From positions 1-23,513 of the forward strand of contig JAEYRK010000060.1 of NCBI GenBank assembly GCA_023435645.1: 23,513 nt of DNA, written 5' to 3'. Both the position numbers and the translations under genes were made by a program. Every line of letters begins with the position of its first letter. Position 1 is the first letter of the stretch. A model generated the notes under the pieces. The model made no database searches, was not told where the DNA came from, and saw only the letters and a list, made by a program, of their open reading frames with translations. Of this stretch, positions 7,832 to 16,047 are shown one piece after another. Source of the DNA: Bacillota bacterium. GTDB lineage: Bacteria > Bacillota > Clostridia > Lachnospirales > Lachnospiraceae.

Positions 7832-8857
7832 ATGGATTACAAGAAGGCAGGAGTAGATATCGAAGCCGGATATAAGGCTGTGGAGCTCATGAAGGAGCAT
7901 ATCAAGGGAACAATGAGGAAGGAAGTACTGACTAATATCGGTGGCTTCTCCGGAGCATTTTCCCTGGAAAGCTTTCAACATATGGAACAGCCCACGCTTG
8001 TTTCCGGAACGGACGGTGTAGGCACGAAGCTTAAGCTGGCATTCTTACTGGATAAGCATGATACAATCGGCATTGATTGCGTGGCCATGTGCGTAAATGA
8101 TATCGCCTGTGCTGGGGCTGAGCCTTTGTTTTTCCTGGATTATATCGCCTGTGGCAAGAATGAGCCGGAAAAGATTGCATCGATTGTAAAGGGTGTGGCT
8201 GAGGGCTGTAAACAGGCTGGAGCTGCCTTAATCGGTGGAGAGACCGCCGAGATGCCCGGCTTTTATCCGGAGGAGGAATATGACCTGGCCGGATTTGCTG
8301 TCGGTATCATCGATCAGAAGCATCTGATTAACGGTGCAGATGTGAAGGAGGGAGATGTCCTGATCGGTATTGCCTCTTCGGGAATCCACAGCAATGGTTA
8401 TTCCTTGGTCAGAAAGGTATTCCGTATGCAGCGGGAGACCTTAGATACTTATTATGAGTCCCTGGGCACCACCCTGGGAGAAGCACTTTTAACTCCAACC
8501 AGGATTTATGTGAAGGCACTAAAGGAGCTTAAGGCAGGCCGGATTACGGTGAAGGCCTGCAGCCATATCACCGGTGGTGGCTTCTATGAGAATATACCCA
8601 GAATGCTACCGGAAGGCATCCATGCAGTGATCAAGCAAAACAGCTATGAGATACCGCCTATTTTCGGTATGCTGCAAAAGGACGGGGACATCGATCAGAA
8701 AATGATGTACAATACCTATAACATGGGTCTTGGTATGATCATAGCAGTAGCTGCAAAGGATGCAGACAAAGCCCTAAGGCTTCTGCAGGCAGCAGGAGAA
8801 AAGGCATATATCGTAGGGGAAGCGAAGAATGGTGTGAAAGGAGTCAGCTTATGCTAA
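7832..8857 (+). CDS. purM: Phosphoribosylformylglycinamidine cyclo-ligase (AIR synthetase)
   Basis: Fifth step of de novo purine synthesis: ATP-dependent ring closure of FGAM to 5-aminoimidazole ribotide, in the cytoplasm. The 341 residues are normal length for PurM. Recognisable family segments are GVDIEAGYKAVELMK at the N-terminus, SGTDGVGTKLKLAF (58-71), the CVNDIACAGAEPLFFLDY segment (87-104), GGETAEMPGFY, and the C-terminal HITGGGFYENIPRMLP. The start ATG has a strong TAGGAGG seven to eight bases upstream. The 3' end overlaps purN by seven bases, so the two are translationally coupled. No purF, purL or purE is in the window. Confidence 0.97.
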   Translation: MDYKKAGVDIEAGYKAVELMKEHIKGTMRKEVLTNIGGFSGAFSLESFQHMEQPTLVSGTDGVGTKLKLAFLLDKHDTIGIDCVAMCVNDIACAGAEPLFFLDYIACGKNEPEKIASIVKGVAEGCKQAGAALIGGETAEMPGFYPEEEYDLAGFAVGIIDQKHLINGADVKEGDVLIGIASSGIHSNGYSLVRKVFRMQRETLDTYYESLGTTLGEALLTPTRIYVKALKELKAGRITVKACSHITGGGFYENIPRMLPEGIHAVIKQNSYEIPPIFGMLQKDGDIDQKMMYNTYNMGLGMIIAVAAKDADKALRLLQAAGEKAYIVGEAKNGVKGVSLC

Positions 8858-9477
8858 GACTGGCCGTCCTGGTATCCGGAGGGGGAACGAATCTTCAAGC
8901 ATTGATTGACAGGATAGAACAAAAAGAGCTTCCCGGAGTGAAGATAGAGGTAGTAATCAGCAGCAGTAGGAAGGCCTTTGCGCTGGAACGGGCAAAGCAG
9001 CGGGGAATTCCTGCAGCAGCAATCGTAAAGAAGGAATATTCCTCCCCGGAGGACTATGAGGAAGCATTGATAAAGCTTCTTAACAGCTACTCCGTAGACC
9101 TGGTCGTACTGGCAGGCTTTCTGGTCCTTCTGCCTGAACGACTTGTCAGGGAATATAGGAATAAAATCATCAACATACATCCCTCTCTGATTCCAGCCTT
9201 TTGTGGAGAGGGCTATTATGGTCTTAAGGTTCATGAAGCGGCTCTTTTGCGCGGGGTAAAGATAAGCGGAGCGACGGTCCACTATGTGGACGAGGGAACG
9301 GATACCGGTCCGATTATTCTTCAAAAGCCGGTTCCTGTGGAACAGGGAGATACCCCGGAGCTATTACAGCGAAGAGTCATGGAGCAGGCTGAGTGGGTGA
9401 TTCTGCCGGAAGCAGTCCGCCTGATTGCAGAGGGTAGAGTAACAGTAAAGGATCATATCGTGCATATTAGCTCATAA
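8851..9477 (+). CDS. purN: Phosphoribosylglycinamide formyltransferase (10-formyl-THF dependent)
   Basis: Third step of purine synthesis: transfers a formyl group from 10-formyltetrahydrofolate to glycinamide ribonucleotide. The 208 residues match the usual length. The phosphate-binding loop SGGGTNLQALI is at 9-19, and the catalytic Asn-His-Asp set is Asn108 and His110 (INIHPSLIPAF) with Asp147 (VHYVDEGTDTGPI). The ATG lies within the last codons of purM (ATGCTAA overlap) and its ribosome binding site, AAAGGAG, sits inside purM. An intrinsic terminator begins 12 bases after the stop, separating purN from purD. Confidence 0.97.
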   Translation: MLRLAVLVSGGGTNLQALIDRIEQKELPGVKIEVVISSSRKAFALERAKQRGIPAAAIVKKEYSSPEDYEEALIKLLNSYSVDLVVLAGFLVLLPERLVREYRNKIINIHPSLIPAFCGEGYYGLKVHEAALLRGVKISGATVHYVDEGTDTGPIILQKPVPVEQGDTPELLQRRVMEQAEWVILPEAVRLIAEGRVTVKDHIVHISS

Positions 9478-9488
9478 ATACAAGCCTA

Positions 9489-9524
9489 AACAGATGGCTG
9501 GTCGAATTCAGCGATCTGTTTTTT
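9489..9524 (+). terminator. Intrinsic terminator between purN and purD
   Basis: Arms 9489-9499 and 9510-9520 pair over 11 bp with one mismatch, with a 10-base loop, and the second arm runs into a six-base T tract (9519-9524). It would end or attenuate transcription from purM-purN before purD. Confidence 0.8.
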
Positions 9525-9596
9525 CGCAGGGTTGCACAAATAATCCGATGACCTTAGGAAGGCCAAAAATCGAATAATCTGGGAGGTTTTGTTCAT

Positions 9597-10868
9597 ATGA
9601 AGGTACTGATTATAGGAAGCGGCGGAAGAGAACATGCGATAGCAAGAAAGGTTGCCATGAGCAGCAGGGTGAATCAGCTGTATTGTGCTCCTGGGAATGC
9701 GGGAATAGCGGAATGTGCCATATGCGTGGATATTCCGGTTACGGAGCATGTAGCATTGGCAGAGTTTGCTGTCAGAAAAGAGATTGATCTGACTGTGATA
9801 GGACCGGATGACCCCTTGGTGGCAGGTATCGTGGATGTATTTGAAGCAAGAGGTCTGCGGGTATTCGGACCCAGAAGGAATGCTGCTATCATTGAGGGTT
9901 CCAAGGTGTTTTCCAAGAATCTGATGAAGAAATACAATATTCCTACCGCAGCCTATGAGGTCTTCGATTCCCCTGCTGCTGCCAAGGAGTACCTAAAGAC
10001 AGCCAGGTATCCGATTGTGCTAAAGGCAGACGGATTAGCACTCGGTAAGGGAGTCCTGATCTGCCATGAGGAAAGGGAAGCGATTGAGGGAGTAAAGCAG
10101 ATTATGGAGGAGAAGCAGTTCGGCTCCTCCGGTAACCACCTGGTAATTGAAGAGTTTATCAGTGGTCCGGAGGTTTCTGTACTTGCTTTCTGTGATGGAA
10201 CACAGCTTAGGACCATGACCAGTGCCCAGGACCATAAACGGGCAAAGGACGGGGATCAGGGACTTAATACCGGCGGTATGGGAACCTTCTCCCCCAGCCC
10301 CTTCTATACGAAGGAGGTGGAGGAGTTCTGCCAGAAATATATCTACCAGCCGACGATGGATGCCATGCAGGCTGAAGGAAGACCCTTCGTGGGAATCCTC
10401 TTTGTCGGATTGATGCTGACCAAGGACGGTCCAAGGGTGCTGGAATACAATGCCCGTTTCGGAGATCCGGAAGCCCAGGTTGTGTTGCCCAGGATGAAGA
10501 ATGACTTAGTTGAGGTATTTGAAGCCTGTATAGACGGAAGACTGAAGGATATCCAGCTTAGCTTTGAGGACAATGCAGCTGTCTGCGTTATCCTGGCTTC
10601 AGAGGGCTACCCGGAGCATTACGAGAAGGACTTTGAGATCCATGGTTTGGATTTCTTTCGGGGGAAGGAGGATTATATCCTCTACCATGCAGCGACAAGG
10701 GAAGAGAAGGGAAGAATTCTGACCAATGGAGGGAGAGTCATTGGAGTAACAGCCACTGGTAAGGATCTTCAGGAGGCCAGACGAAAAGCCTATGAAGCCA
10801 CCTCCTGGATCAGCTTTGAGAATAAGTATATGAGAAATGATATCGGTAAGGCGATTGATGAGGCCTGA
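9597..10868 (+). CDS. purD: Phosphoribosylamine-glycine ligase (GAR synthetase)
   Basis: Second step of purine synthesis: ATP-dependent joining of phosphoribosylamine and glycine. The 423 residues are typical for monofunctional PurD. The N-terminal GSGGREHA (7-14) is diagnostic. The ATP-grasp domain shows KADGLALGKGV, EEFISGPEVSV, the NTGGMGTFSP segment and the metal-binding YNARFGDPEAQVV. The C-terminal domain is complete. The start ATG has GGGAGG about 11 bases upstream. The gene follows the purN terminator by 72 bases, so it depends on read-through or on a weak promoter in that gap (TTGCAC at 9532 is a possible -35, without a good -10). A hairpin sits directly after the stop. Confidence 0.97.
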   Translation: MKVLIIGSGGREHAIARKVAMSSRVNQLYCAPGNAGIAECAICVDIPVTEHVALAEFAVRKEIDLTVIGPDDPLVAGIVDVFEARGLRVFGPRRNAAIIEGSKVFSKNLMKKYNIPTAAYEVFDSPAAAKEYLKTARYPIVLKADGLALGKGVLICHEEREAIEGVKQIMEEKQFGSSGNHLVIEEFISGPEVSVLAFCDGTQLRTMTSAQDHKRAKDGDQGLNTGGMGTFSPSPFYTKEVEEFCQKYIYQPTMDAMQAEGRPFVGILFVGLMLTKDGPRVLEYNARFGDPEAQVVLPRMKNDLVEVFEACIDGRLKDIQLSFEDNAAVCVILASEGYPEHYEKDFEIHGLDFFRGKEDYILYHAATREEKGRILTNGGRVIGVTATGKDLQEARRKAYEATSWISFENKYMRNDIGKAIDEA

Positions 10869-10872
10869 ACTG

Positions 10873-10893
10873 AAGGGGCCAAGTGCCCCTTTG
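10873..10893 (+). terminator. Small hairpin terminator after purD
   Basis: AAGGGGC (10873-10879) pairs perfectly with GCCCCTT (10885-10891) around a five-base loop, four bases after the purD stop. The T tract is short, so termination may be partial. A larger structure follows at 10933. Confidence 0.5.
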
Positions 10894-10932
10894 TAACAAG
10901 GCCGCTTTGAAAGATGATGAAACATGATTATC

Positions 10933-11019
10933 GGGATATTACTCTAGGTACCGTTCCTGCAGACAGAGACCAAGCTCTGCAGGGGAAGGGAGGTACCTGG
11001 AGGTAATATCCCCTTTTTT
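10933..11019 (+). terminator. Long three-segment hairpin with T tract
   Basis: Nested complementary arms: GGGATATTAC (10933-10942) with GTAATATCCC (11003-11012), GGTACC (10947-10952) with GGTACC (10992-10997), and CCTGCAGA (10956-10963-type arm) with TCTGCAGG (10976-10983). Unpaired loops lie between the segments and six T's follow at 11014-11019. It acts on the + strand as an elaborate intrinsic terminator for the purine unit, or is a structured small RNA end. Confidence 0.7.
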
Positions 11020-11298
11020 ATCAGAAATAGTGACCCCTAGCGAATATTACCGGAGGGTGGGATGATTTACCATACAGAATACTACAAAATTAGCCGAAAT
11101 ATATATTGTCCTTATGGCACCTTACACCCATTGACAGCGAACATTAAAAAAACCTGAAATGCCACATAAGTGCCATAAGTCATTTGTAAAATAAAGCAAG
11201 AATTTGCAGGTGTTAACTCCAAGGGTAATATCATCCTGTAACTTCCTTCCGGCTAACTATTTCACTTAAGGCTTGTTTTGAAAGGAGTACTTTACTAA
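11020..11298. other. Intergenic leader upstream of the glucosaminidase-like gene
   Basis: These 279 bases hold no gene. They contain a perfect 10-bp inverted repeat (11111-11120 and 11170-11179) flanking a possible promoter, then about 120 bases of leader ending with AAAGGAG ahead of the ATG at 11299. I compared it by eye with the c-di-AMP and c-di-GMP riboswitch cores and saw no match. Confidence 0.5.
11111..11179 (+). promoter_or_regulatory. Inverted repeat flanking a candidate promoter
   Basis: CTTATGGCAC (11111-11120) and GTGCCATAAG (11170-11179) are perfect inverted copies 49 bases apart. Between them lies TTGACA (11131-11136) and, 18 bases on, TGAAAT (11155-11160). The arms could be operator half-sites bound by a dimer or used in looping, or the foot of an RNA stem. 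Both options are inferred. Confidence 0.4.
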
Positions 11299-14070
11299 AT
11301 GAAGAAACGTTTTACGAACAGATGGCTGATCCTTCTGATTTGCTTTACTCTGATTATCCCAAATTTTATATATATCAACTCAGTACATAGTATGGCAGCG
11401 GGAACAGGGACGGTAACTGCCAGTACCTTATTTGTCAGATCCGGACCCTCCACCACCACGGAGAGGCTTATGGTTGGTGAAACCTATGTATATCTCAGCA
11501 GAGATGAAAAAGTAACAATTCTTGAGAAGGATGGGGACTGGTACTATATCTCCATGAAGTTCAATGGGAAAACGGTGAAGGGCTACGTTCTAGGTGATTA
11601 TATTAAACCGGAAGAATCCGATATTACGCCAACCCCAACCCCGAAGCCAACCCCAACACCGAAGCCAACAGCTACACCGACTCCTACGCAGACACCTGCC
11701 GATGGCAGCAGCTCCTCAGAGGTGAAAAAAGCTTTTTCCCACAAGGCTACGGTTACGGCAGCCTCATTAAATGTCAGAAGCGGAGCGGGAACAAGCTTTT
11801 CGAAGATAGCAGGACTTACCTCCGGCAATAGTGTAACCGTAATCAATGAAGTGATGAAGGATTCTGAAAAATGGTATGGAATATCCTTTACAACCGAAGG
11901 AACACAGAAGACAGGCTATGTATCCAGCCAGTATATCAAGCTTACCTTCGAGAAAACGGTCAAAGGCAATATTCTTGCCAATAAAACAAAGCTTAGGACC
12001 TCGGCGAAAACCAATTCAGCTTATTTAAAGAATAAGTCCGGTAGTATTATTTCATTAAAAAAGGACAAATCCATTACCATATTGAGTGAGTCCATGGTCG
12101 GAGGTGAAAAATGGTTTAAGGTATCCTTTACCTTGGATTCGGTGAAATATACAGGCTATTTGGCTGCAAATCAGGTAAAATTTAAGGTTACAGAGACGGC
12201 AACACCAACAGCATCCCCTACACCGAAGCCGTCGGCTGAACCGACAAAGAAGCCTGAGGTGACACCTACACCGAAGCCTTCAGTCACACCAAAGCCAACA
12301 GTTAGCCCTACACCATCAGTCACTCCGACACCGAAACCGACATCGACACCGACCCCGACTCCAAAACCGTCGGTAGCGCCGACTCCGATTCCGGTTGCTT
12401 TACCGGATTACGCACAGAGCTCAGGCTTACTTCAGATTTCAGATCTGAAAACCTTTGGCTTTATCGGAGCACCGATTGAGGGCTATGTAGCAAATACACA
12501 GTTTTTAAATGTTTATTACAGCTATAAGCCCATTGAATACATGTTTGATAACAACAACGCTCCCGTAGTTCTGTTCAACAGGGATAAGGTAACTGTGACA
12601 GAAGCAAACTTTGATAATAACAGCACATGGTATAAAATAACCTTTCAATATGCCGGACTGCCCTATTCCGGTTATGTCAGGGCTGAATATATCTATGCAG
12701 GGGATACCCCACCATCCGGATCGATTACCCCAACTCCGCCCCCGACTCAGGAGCCGACGCCAGTCCCCGGATATCAAGACCCGAATCAGATTGATTTTGA
12801 GTTGAAGCTGCTGTCACAGGGCTTCCCGGAGAGCTATAAGGACCAATTGCGGAAGCTTCATGCACAGCATCCAACCTGGGAGTTTGTTGCATATCATACC
12901 GGCCTAGACTGGAACACGGTAATCGCAAATGAAAGTATACCGGGCAAAAATACAATTCCCAACAGCAAGAGCGTCGAATGGCTTTCCTTTGACAGCGGTG
13001 CCTATGACTGGAAGACGGATAAGTTCATTGTCTTTGATGGCACCTATTGGGTAACTGCCTCAAGAACGGCCATCGAGTATTATATGGACCCAAGAAACTT
13101 TCTGACAGAGACCAATATCTTTCAGTTTGAACTGCTGAAATATCAGCCGGGCTACCAGAGCCGGACAGGAGTTGATAATATTTTGGCAGGGACAGCCCTT
13201 TATAATACCAGCTATTCCTTCCTGGATGAAAACGGAATACAACAAACCTATACCTACAGTGAAACCTTTATGAAGGCTGCGGAATATTCCGGAGTAAGCC
13301 CTTACCACCTGGCATCCCGCGTGAAGCAGGAGGTCGTGACGGGTCCGAACACCTTAAGCAACAGCGTATCCGGTACCTATAAAGGTTATGAGGGATATTA
13401 TAACTTCTATAATATCGGAGCGAATGACAGCGCCGGAGGCGGTGCAATCGCCAACGGATTGAAATATGCCATGTCAGGTAGGAATGCCACGGAAAATGCA
13501 TTGTACCTGATCCCCTGGACCAACCCTTATAAGTCCATCGTGGGAGGATCCTCTTTCCTCGGTAGGAGCTATATCAACAGAGGCCAGGACACGGTATATC
13601 TTCAGAAATTTAATGTTACTCCGAATAATACATACTTCCATCAGTATATGACCAATGTGGAGGCACCTTGGGCGGAAGGCAGAAAGATTGCAACAGCCTA
13701 TAAAAACATGATAGACTCACCAGTCGTATTCTCCATTCCGGTATATCTAAACATGCCTGCAACACCGGCACCGGTTCCGACCACAATGTTTAATCCGAAT
13801 AACCGGATGAAGAGCCTGAAGATACTTGACGCTAACGGCAAGACGCTGGCGTTAACACCGACCTTTAACCAAACGGTATACGACTACAGTCTGATTGTTA
13901 AGAATGAGGTTGACCTGGTACAGATTACTGCCGGGGCAGTAAGCAACAAAGCCACAGTATCTGGCGCCGGTCATTATCCTCTGATGGTTGGAAAAAATGT
14001 TATTGTGCTACAGGTAATGGCCCAGAACGGTGACATTGCAAATTATACCATTAATATTGTAAGAGAGTAA
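11299..14070 (+). CDS. Exported SH3-domain N-acetylglucosaminidase-like cell-wall hydrolase
   Basis: A 923-residue secreted protein predicted to cut peptidoglycan glycan strands. Order of parts: signal peptide (about 1-34); SH3-like domain 1 (37-103); Pro-Thr linker (109-134); SH3-like domain 2 (147-214); degenerate SH3-like domain 3 (218-297); long Pro-Thr linker (301-366); SH3-like domain 4 (about 385-467); short linker (473-490); glucosaminidase-like catalytic region (about 500-810); and a C-terminal cadherin-like beta-sandwich (about 835-923). Glu678 in ASRVKQEVV, just before YNFYNIGAND, is the likely catalytic acid of the GH73-type fold. The SH3 and cadherin-like parts probably bind the wall. 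The start ATG has AAAGGAG upstream. It is likely monocistronic, with a hairpin at 14142. Related proteins are annotated as mannosyl-glycoprotein endo-beta-N-acetylglucosaminidase. Confidence 0.86.
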   Translation: MKKRFTNRWLILLICFTLIIPNFIYINSVHSMAAGTGTVTASTLFVRSGPSTTTERLMVGETYVYLSRDEKVTILEKDGDWYYISMKFNGKTVKGYVLGDYIKPEESDITPTPTPKPTPTPKPTATPTPTQTPADGSSSSEVKKAFSHKATVTAASLNVRSGAGTSFSKIAGLTSGNSVTVINEVMKDSEKWYGISFTTEGTQKTGYVSSQYIKLTFEKTVKGNILANKTKLRTSAKTNSAYLKNKSGSIISLKKDKSITILSESMVGGEKWFKVSFTLDSVKYTGYLAANQVKFKVTETATPTASPTPKPSAEPTKKPEVTPTPKPSVTPKPTVSPTPSVTPTPKPTSTPTPTPKPSVAPTPIPVALPDYAQSSGLLQISDLKTFGFIGAPIEGYVANTQFLNVYYSYKPIEYMFDNNNAPVVLFNRDKVTVTEANFDNNSTWYKITFQYAGLPYSGYVRAEYIYAGDTPPSGSITPTPPPTQEPTPVPGYQDPNQIDFELKLLSQGFPESYKDQLRKLHAQHPTWEFVAYHTGLDWNTVIANESIPGKNTIPNSKSVEWLSFDSGAYDWKTDKFIVFDGTYWVTASRTAIEYYMDPRNFLTETNIFQFELLKYQPGYQSRTGVDNILAGTALYNTSYSFLDENGIQQTYTYSETFMKAAEYSGVSPYHLASRVKQEVVTGPNTLSNSVSGTYKGYEGYYNFYNIGANDSAGGGAIANGLKYAMSGRNATENALYLIPWTNPYKSIVGGSSFLGRSYINRGQDTVYLQKFNVTPNNTYFHQYMTNVEAPWAEGRKIATAYKNMIDSPVVFSIPVYLNMPATPAPVPTTMFNPNNRMKSLKILDANGKTLALTPTFNQTVYDYSLIVKNEVDLVQITAGAVSNKATVSGAGHYPLMVGKNVIVLQVMAQNGDIANYTINIVRE
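11623..11695 (+). repeat. Pro-Thr linker repeat 1
   Basis: Low-complexity coding repeat built on Thr-Pro and Lys-Pro dipeptides between the first two SH3-like domains of the wall hydrolase. It probably forms an extended, flexible spacer. Confidence 0.8.
12199..12396 (+). repeat. Pro-Thr linker repeat 2
   Basis: Second and longest low-complexity Pro/Thr/Ser/Lys repeat in the hydrolase gene, based on units such as TPTPKPS. Codons vary between units (ACA, ACC, ACG, ACT), so it is not a recent DNA-level expansion. Confidence 0.8.
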
Positions 14071-14141
14071 TCCGTCCCACAGCTATATGGTGTACCTCGT
14101 ACGCTGAAGCGGACTAGAATATGGACAGATGCCATAGAATC

Positions 14142-14172
14142 CGGTCAGCGGGGAGAAGCCTGCTGACCGTTT
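14142..14172 (+). terminator. Hairpin terminator after the glucosaminidase-like gene
   Basis: CGGTCAGC (14142-14149) pairs perfectly with GCTGACCG (14162-14169) around a 12-base loop and is followed by TTT. The T tract is short, but the position 72 bases after the stop fits a terminator. Confidence 0.6.
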
Positions 14173-14261
14173 ATGTTAATACACCCGATGGGGGATATTG
14201 GATGAAATGGGATGGTCGATGAAACCATTTCCAAAACTAGAAGAAAACAGGGGGAACCTAT

Positions 14262-15476
14262 ATGAAAAAAATAAGAATTTACTTCTTAACCATGTTATTA
14301 TGCTTTCTGGTCGGAAACCATATGAGTACACAGAGCAGCCGCGCGGCTAGTGCTGAGGTGGATATCTCCACAAATAGTACAGAGATTACCGTCGGAGAAA
14401 GTATTTTTGTCTATTTAACAATTACCTCGGATACCCCTTTCGGAGATTTTGAAGCGAATCTGACCTATGATGGGGATGTGTTGGAATACAAGGGAGGGCT
14501 GTCCTTTATAACGGGCAGCAACGGTTTCTTAAAGATATCCGACATCAATGTCCCCGAAGGTGAAACTGTAAGAAAATACTCCTTGGAATTTAAGGCAGTT
14601 GAGATCGGTATCAGTGAGGTTTCCTTGATGGAGCCCTTCATGGTATATGATTATGAATCAGGAATCGGGATGCCGGTGTCAGCCAATATTCTATCGCTAC
14701 ATGTCAATCCTGCGAAGACAGCCTCTAGCAATGCATACCTAAGCTCCTTAAAAATCAGCCCCTCAGAGCTCGTGCCGGCCTTTGATAAAAATGTTTATCA
14801 TTATGAAGCTACGGTGGGCCACGAAACTGAGAAGCTGATCATCAATGCCGACCGTGAGGATTCTAAGGCAACGGTAAAAATAACTGGTAACGATTCTCTG
14901 AAGGAGGGGGAAAATAATATCCTTGTTTCTGTGATTGCGGAATCAGGAACTGTCATAGAATATACTATAGATGTGTTCAGAGAATATGCTCCGGCGGATG
15001 GTGAGGAGGAGCCTACGATTGCACCCTCTAAGAAGCATGGCTCCTTTGAGATAGTCAGAATGGGAGAAGAATTATACGCTGTCTATGAGGGTAGGTATAA
15101 GCTGGTAGAGCCCGGCCCTGAGGTGAGGATTCCCAGCGGTTATATCAAAACAAAAATCATTATTTCTGACATATCGATTGATGTATACGCACCGGAGGAT
15201 AATTTAGGCTATGAGTTCCTGTTAATTTATGCAGAGAATGAGTTGGGTGTAGCCGGATTCTATTCCTATGACAGAGTAGAGAGGACAATCCAGCGCTGTG
15301 TTCCGGAGGATTTGGCAATCAAGGGTCCTGAGTCGGGATATCTGGAGGAAATCAATGCTTTGAAGTTGGATCACCGGTCCAATATGATCAAGGCAGTGGT
15401 GCTCATTACCCTCCTCAGTGTCCTCAGTGTAGTTCTAATCGTGTTATGCATCCGCTTCTATATGAAATCCAGGTAA
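14262..15476 (+). CDS. Membrane-anchored surface protein with cohesin-like and cadherin-like domains
   Basis: A 404-residue exported protein. The N-terminus is a signal peptide (about 1-29, ending RAAS). Residues 31-148 form a beta-rich module with cohesin-like features (VDISTNSTEITVGESIFVYLTI start, 'FGDFEANLTYDGDVLEY'). Residues 158-240 are a cadherin-like beta-sandwich (LSSLKISPSELVPAFDKNVYHYEATV start, IEYTIDVFRE end). Residues 258-350 are a further unidentified beta-rich region, and 375-398 a membrane helix with a short basic tail. Most of the protein would therefore face outward, held by its C-terminus. The cadherin-like part resembles the C-terminal domain of the hydrolase encoded upstream, which suggests related wall or carbohydrate roles. 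The start ATG has AGGGGGAA upstream. No enzymatic motif is seen; function unknown. Confidence 0.75.
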   Translation: MKKIRIYFLTMLLCFLVGNHMSTQSSRAASAEVDISTNSTEITVGESIFVYLTITSDTPFGDFEANLTYDGDVLEYKGGLSFITGSNGFLKISDINVPEGETVRKYSLEFKAVEIGISEVSLMEPFMVYDYESGIGMPVSANILSLHVNPAKTASSNAYLSSLKISPSELVPAFDKNVYHYEATVGHETEKLIINADREDSKATVKITGNDSLKEGENNILVSVIAESGTVIEYTIDVFREYAPADGEEEPTIAPSKKHGSFEIVRMGEELYAVYEGRYKLVEPGPEVRIPSGYIKTKIIISDISIDVYAPEDNLGYEFLLIYAENELGVAGFYSYDRVERTIQRCVPEDLAIKGPESGYLEEINALKLDHRSNMIKAVVLITLLSVLSVVLIVLCIRFYMKSR

Positions 15477-15580
15477 AGCCGGGGCAGAGAAGGAAAGGAA
15501 TCATCGTAGGCTACAGAGGTGATACAAAAGGAGTCAGAGAATAGGGTTAGAGCTGATATATCAATAATGAATCAAAAAGA

Positions 15581-15608
15581 TTGACATTTGAGCGGACCTT
15601 GTTATACT
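15581..15608 (+). promoter_or_regulatory. Sigma-A promoter of the gntR-mcsA-mcsB-clpC cluster
   Basis: A perfect TTGACA (15581-15586), a 16-base spacer and TATACT (15603-15608). The -10 box lies inside the palindrome described at 15601-15619, so a bound repressor would block polymerase. It is the only strong promoter seen upstream of the cluster. Confidence 0.78.
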
Positions 15609-15619
15609 ATATGTATAAC
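15601..15619. promoter_or_regulatory. Perfect palindromic operator, GntR/YtrA type
   Basis: GTTATAC (15601-15607) and GTATAAC (15613-15619) are perfect inverted arms around TATAT. The arms follow the GT...TA...TA...AC pattern known for GntR-family operators. The site overlaps the -10 box and lies about 50 bases upstream of a GntR-family gene, the usual arrangement for an autorepressor. Confidence 0.75.
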
Positions 15620-15667
15620 AGATATAACGATATTATCTGATTAATAATGATAGAAGAGGTGTCCAGA

Positions 15668-16042
15668 ATGTATGTAAAGATAGATTTTAACAGTGATGAA
15701 GCGATTTATATGCAGCTTAGGAACCAGATTATCTATGGCATCGCCACCTCCAAGATCCAAGAGGGTGACAATCTTCCATCCGTCCGAGAACTGGCAGAGT
15801 ATATCGGAATTAACATGCATACAGTGAACAAAGCATATACCATATTGAAGCAGGAAGGATATGTTAAGCTTGACCGGAGGAAGGGTGCAGTAATATCGAT
15901 AGATCTGAACAAGCTACAGGCAATTAAGGAAATGAAGGAGGAGCTCAGGGTTATACTGGCGAAAGCGATCTGCAAAAATATCAGCTGCAAGGAAGCTCAT
16001 GAGATCGTGGATCAGGTATTCGATGAATTTGAAAGGGGGTAG
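15668..16042 (+). CDS. GntR-family (YtrA-type) transcriptional regulator
   Basis: A 124-residue DNA-binding protein with an N-terminal winged helix-turn-helix: NLPSVRELAEYIGINMHTVNKAYTILK at about 35-61, then a wing at EGYVKLDRRKGAVI. The short helical C-terminal tail (80-124) is too small for a ligand domain, which is typical of the YtrA subfamily. I chose the ATG at 15668 because GAGGTG (15656-15661) sits six bases upstream and the protein then begins MYVKIDFNSDEAIYMQL, as relatives do; an ATG at 15647 would add seven residues without a good binding site. It is the first gene of the cluster, five bases before mcsA, in the position CtsR holds in Bacillus. It probably represses its own operon through the palindrome at 15601; the inducing signal is unknown. 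Confidence 0.9.
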   Translation: MYVKIDFNSDEAIYMQLRNQIIYGIATSKIQEGDNLPSVRELAEYIGINMHTVNKAYTILKQEGYVKLDRRKGAVISIDLNKLQAIKEMKEELRVILAKAICKNISCKEAHEIVDQVFDEFERG

Positions 16043-16047
16043 CTCCT

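Noticed and set aside
8854..9324. 156-codon minus-strand frame opposite purN
   Set aside because: It is fully antisense to a clear purN gene, with low-quality composition and no family match.
11598..11846. Minus-strand Gly/Val-rich frame over the first Pro-Thr linker
   Set aside because: It is the complement of a low-complexity linker, which naturally lacks stop codons.
15581..15600. Possible CtsR box (TTGACA-TTTGAGC resembles a CtsR heptad on the other strand)
   Set aside because: Only one poor half matches and the segment is fully explained as a consensus -35 box; two GGTCAAA-type heptads are not present.
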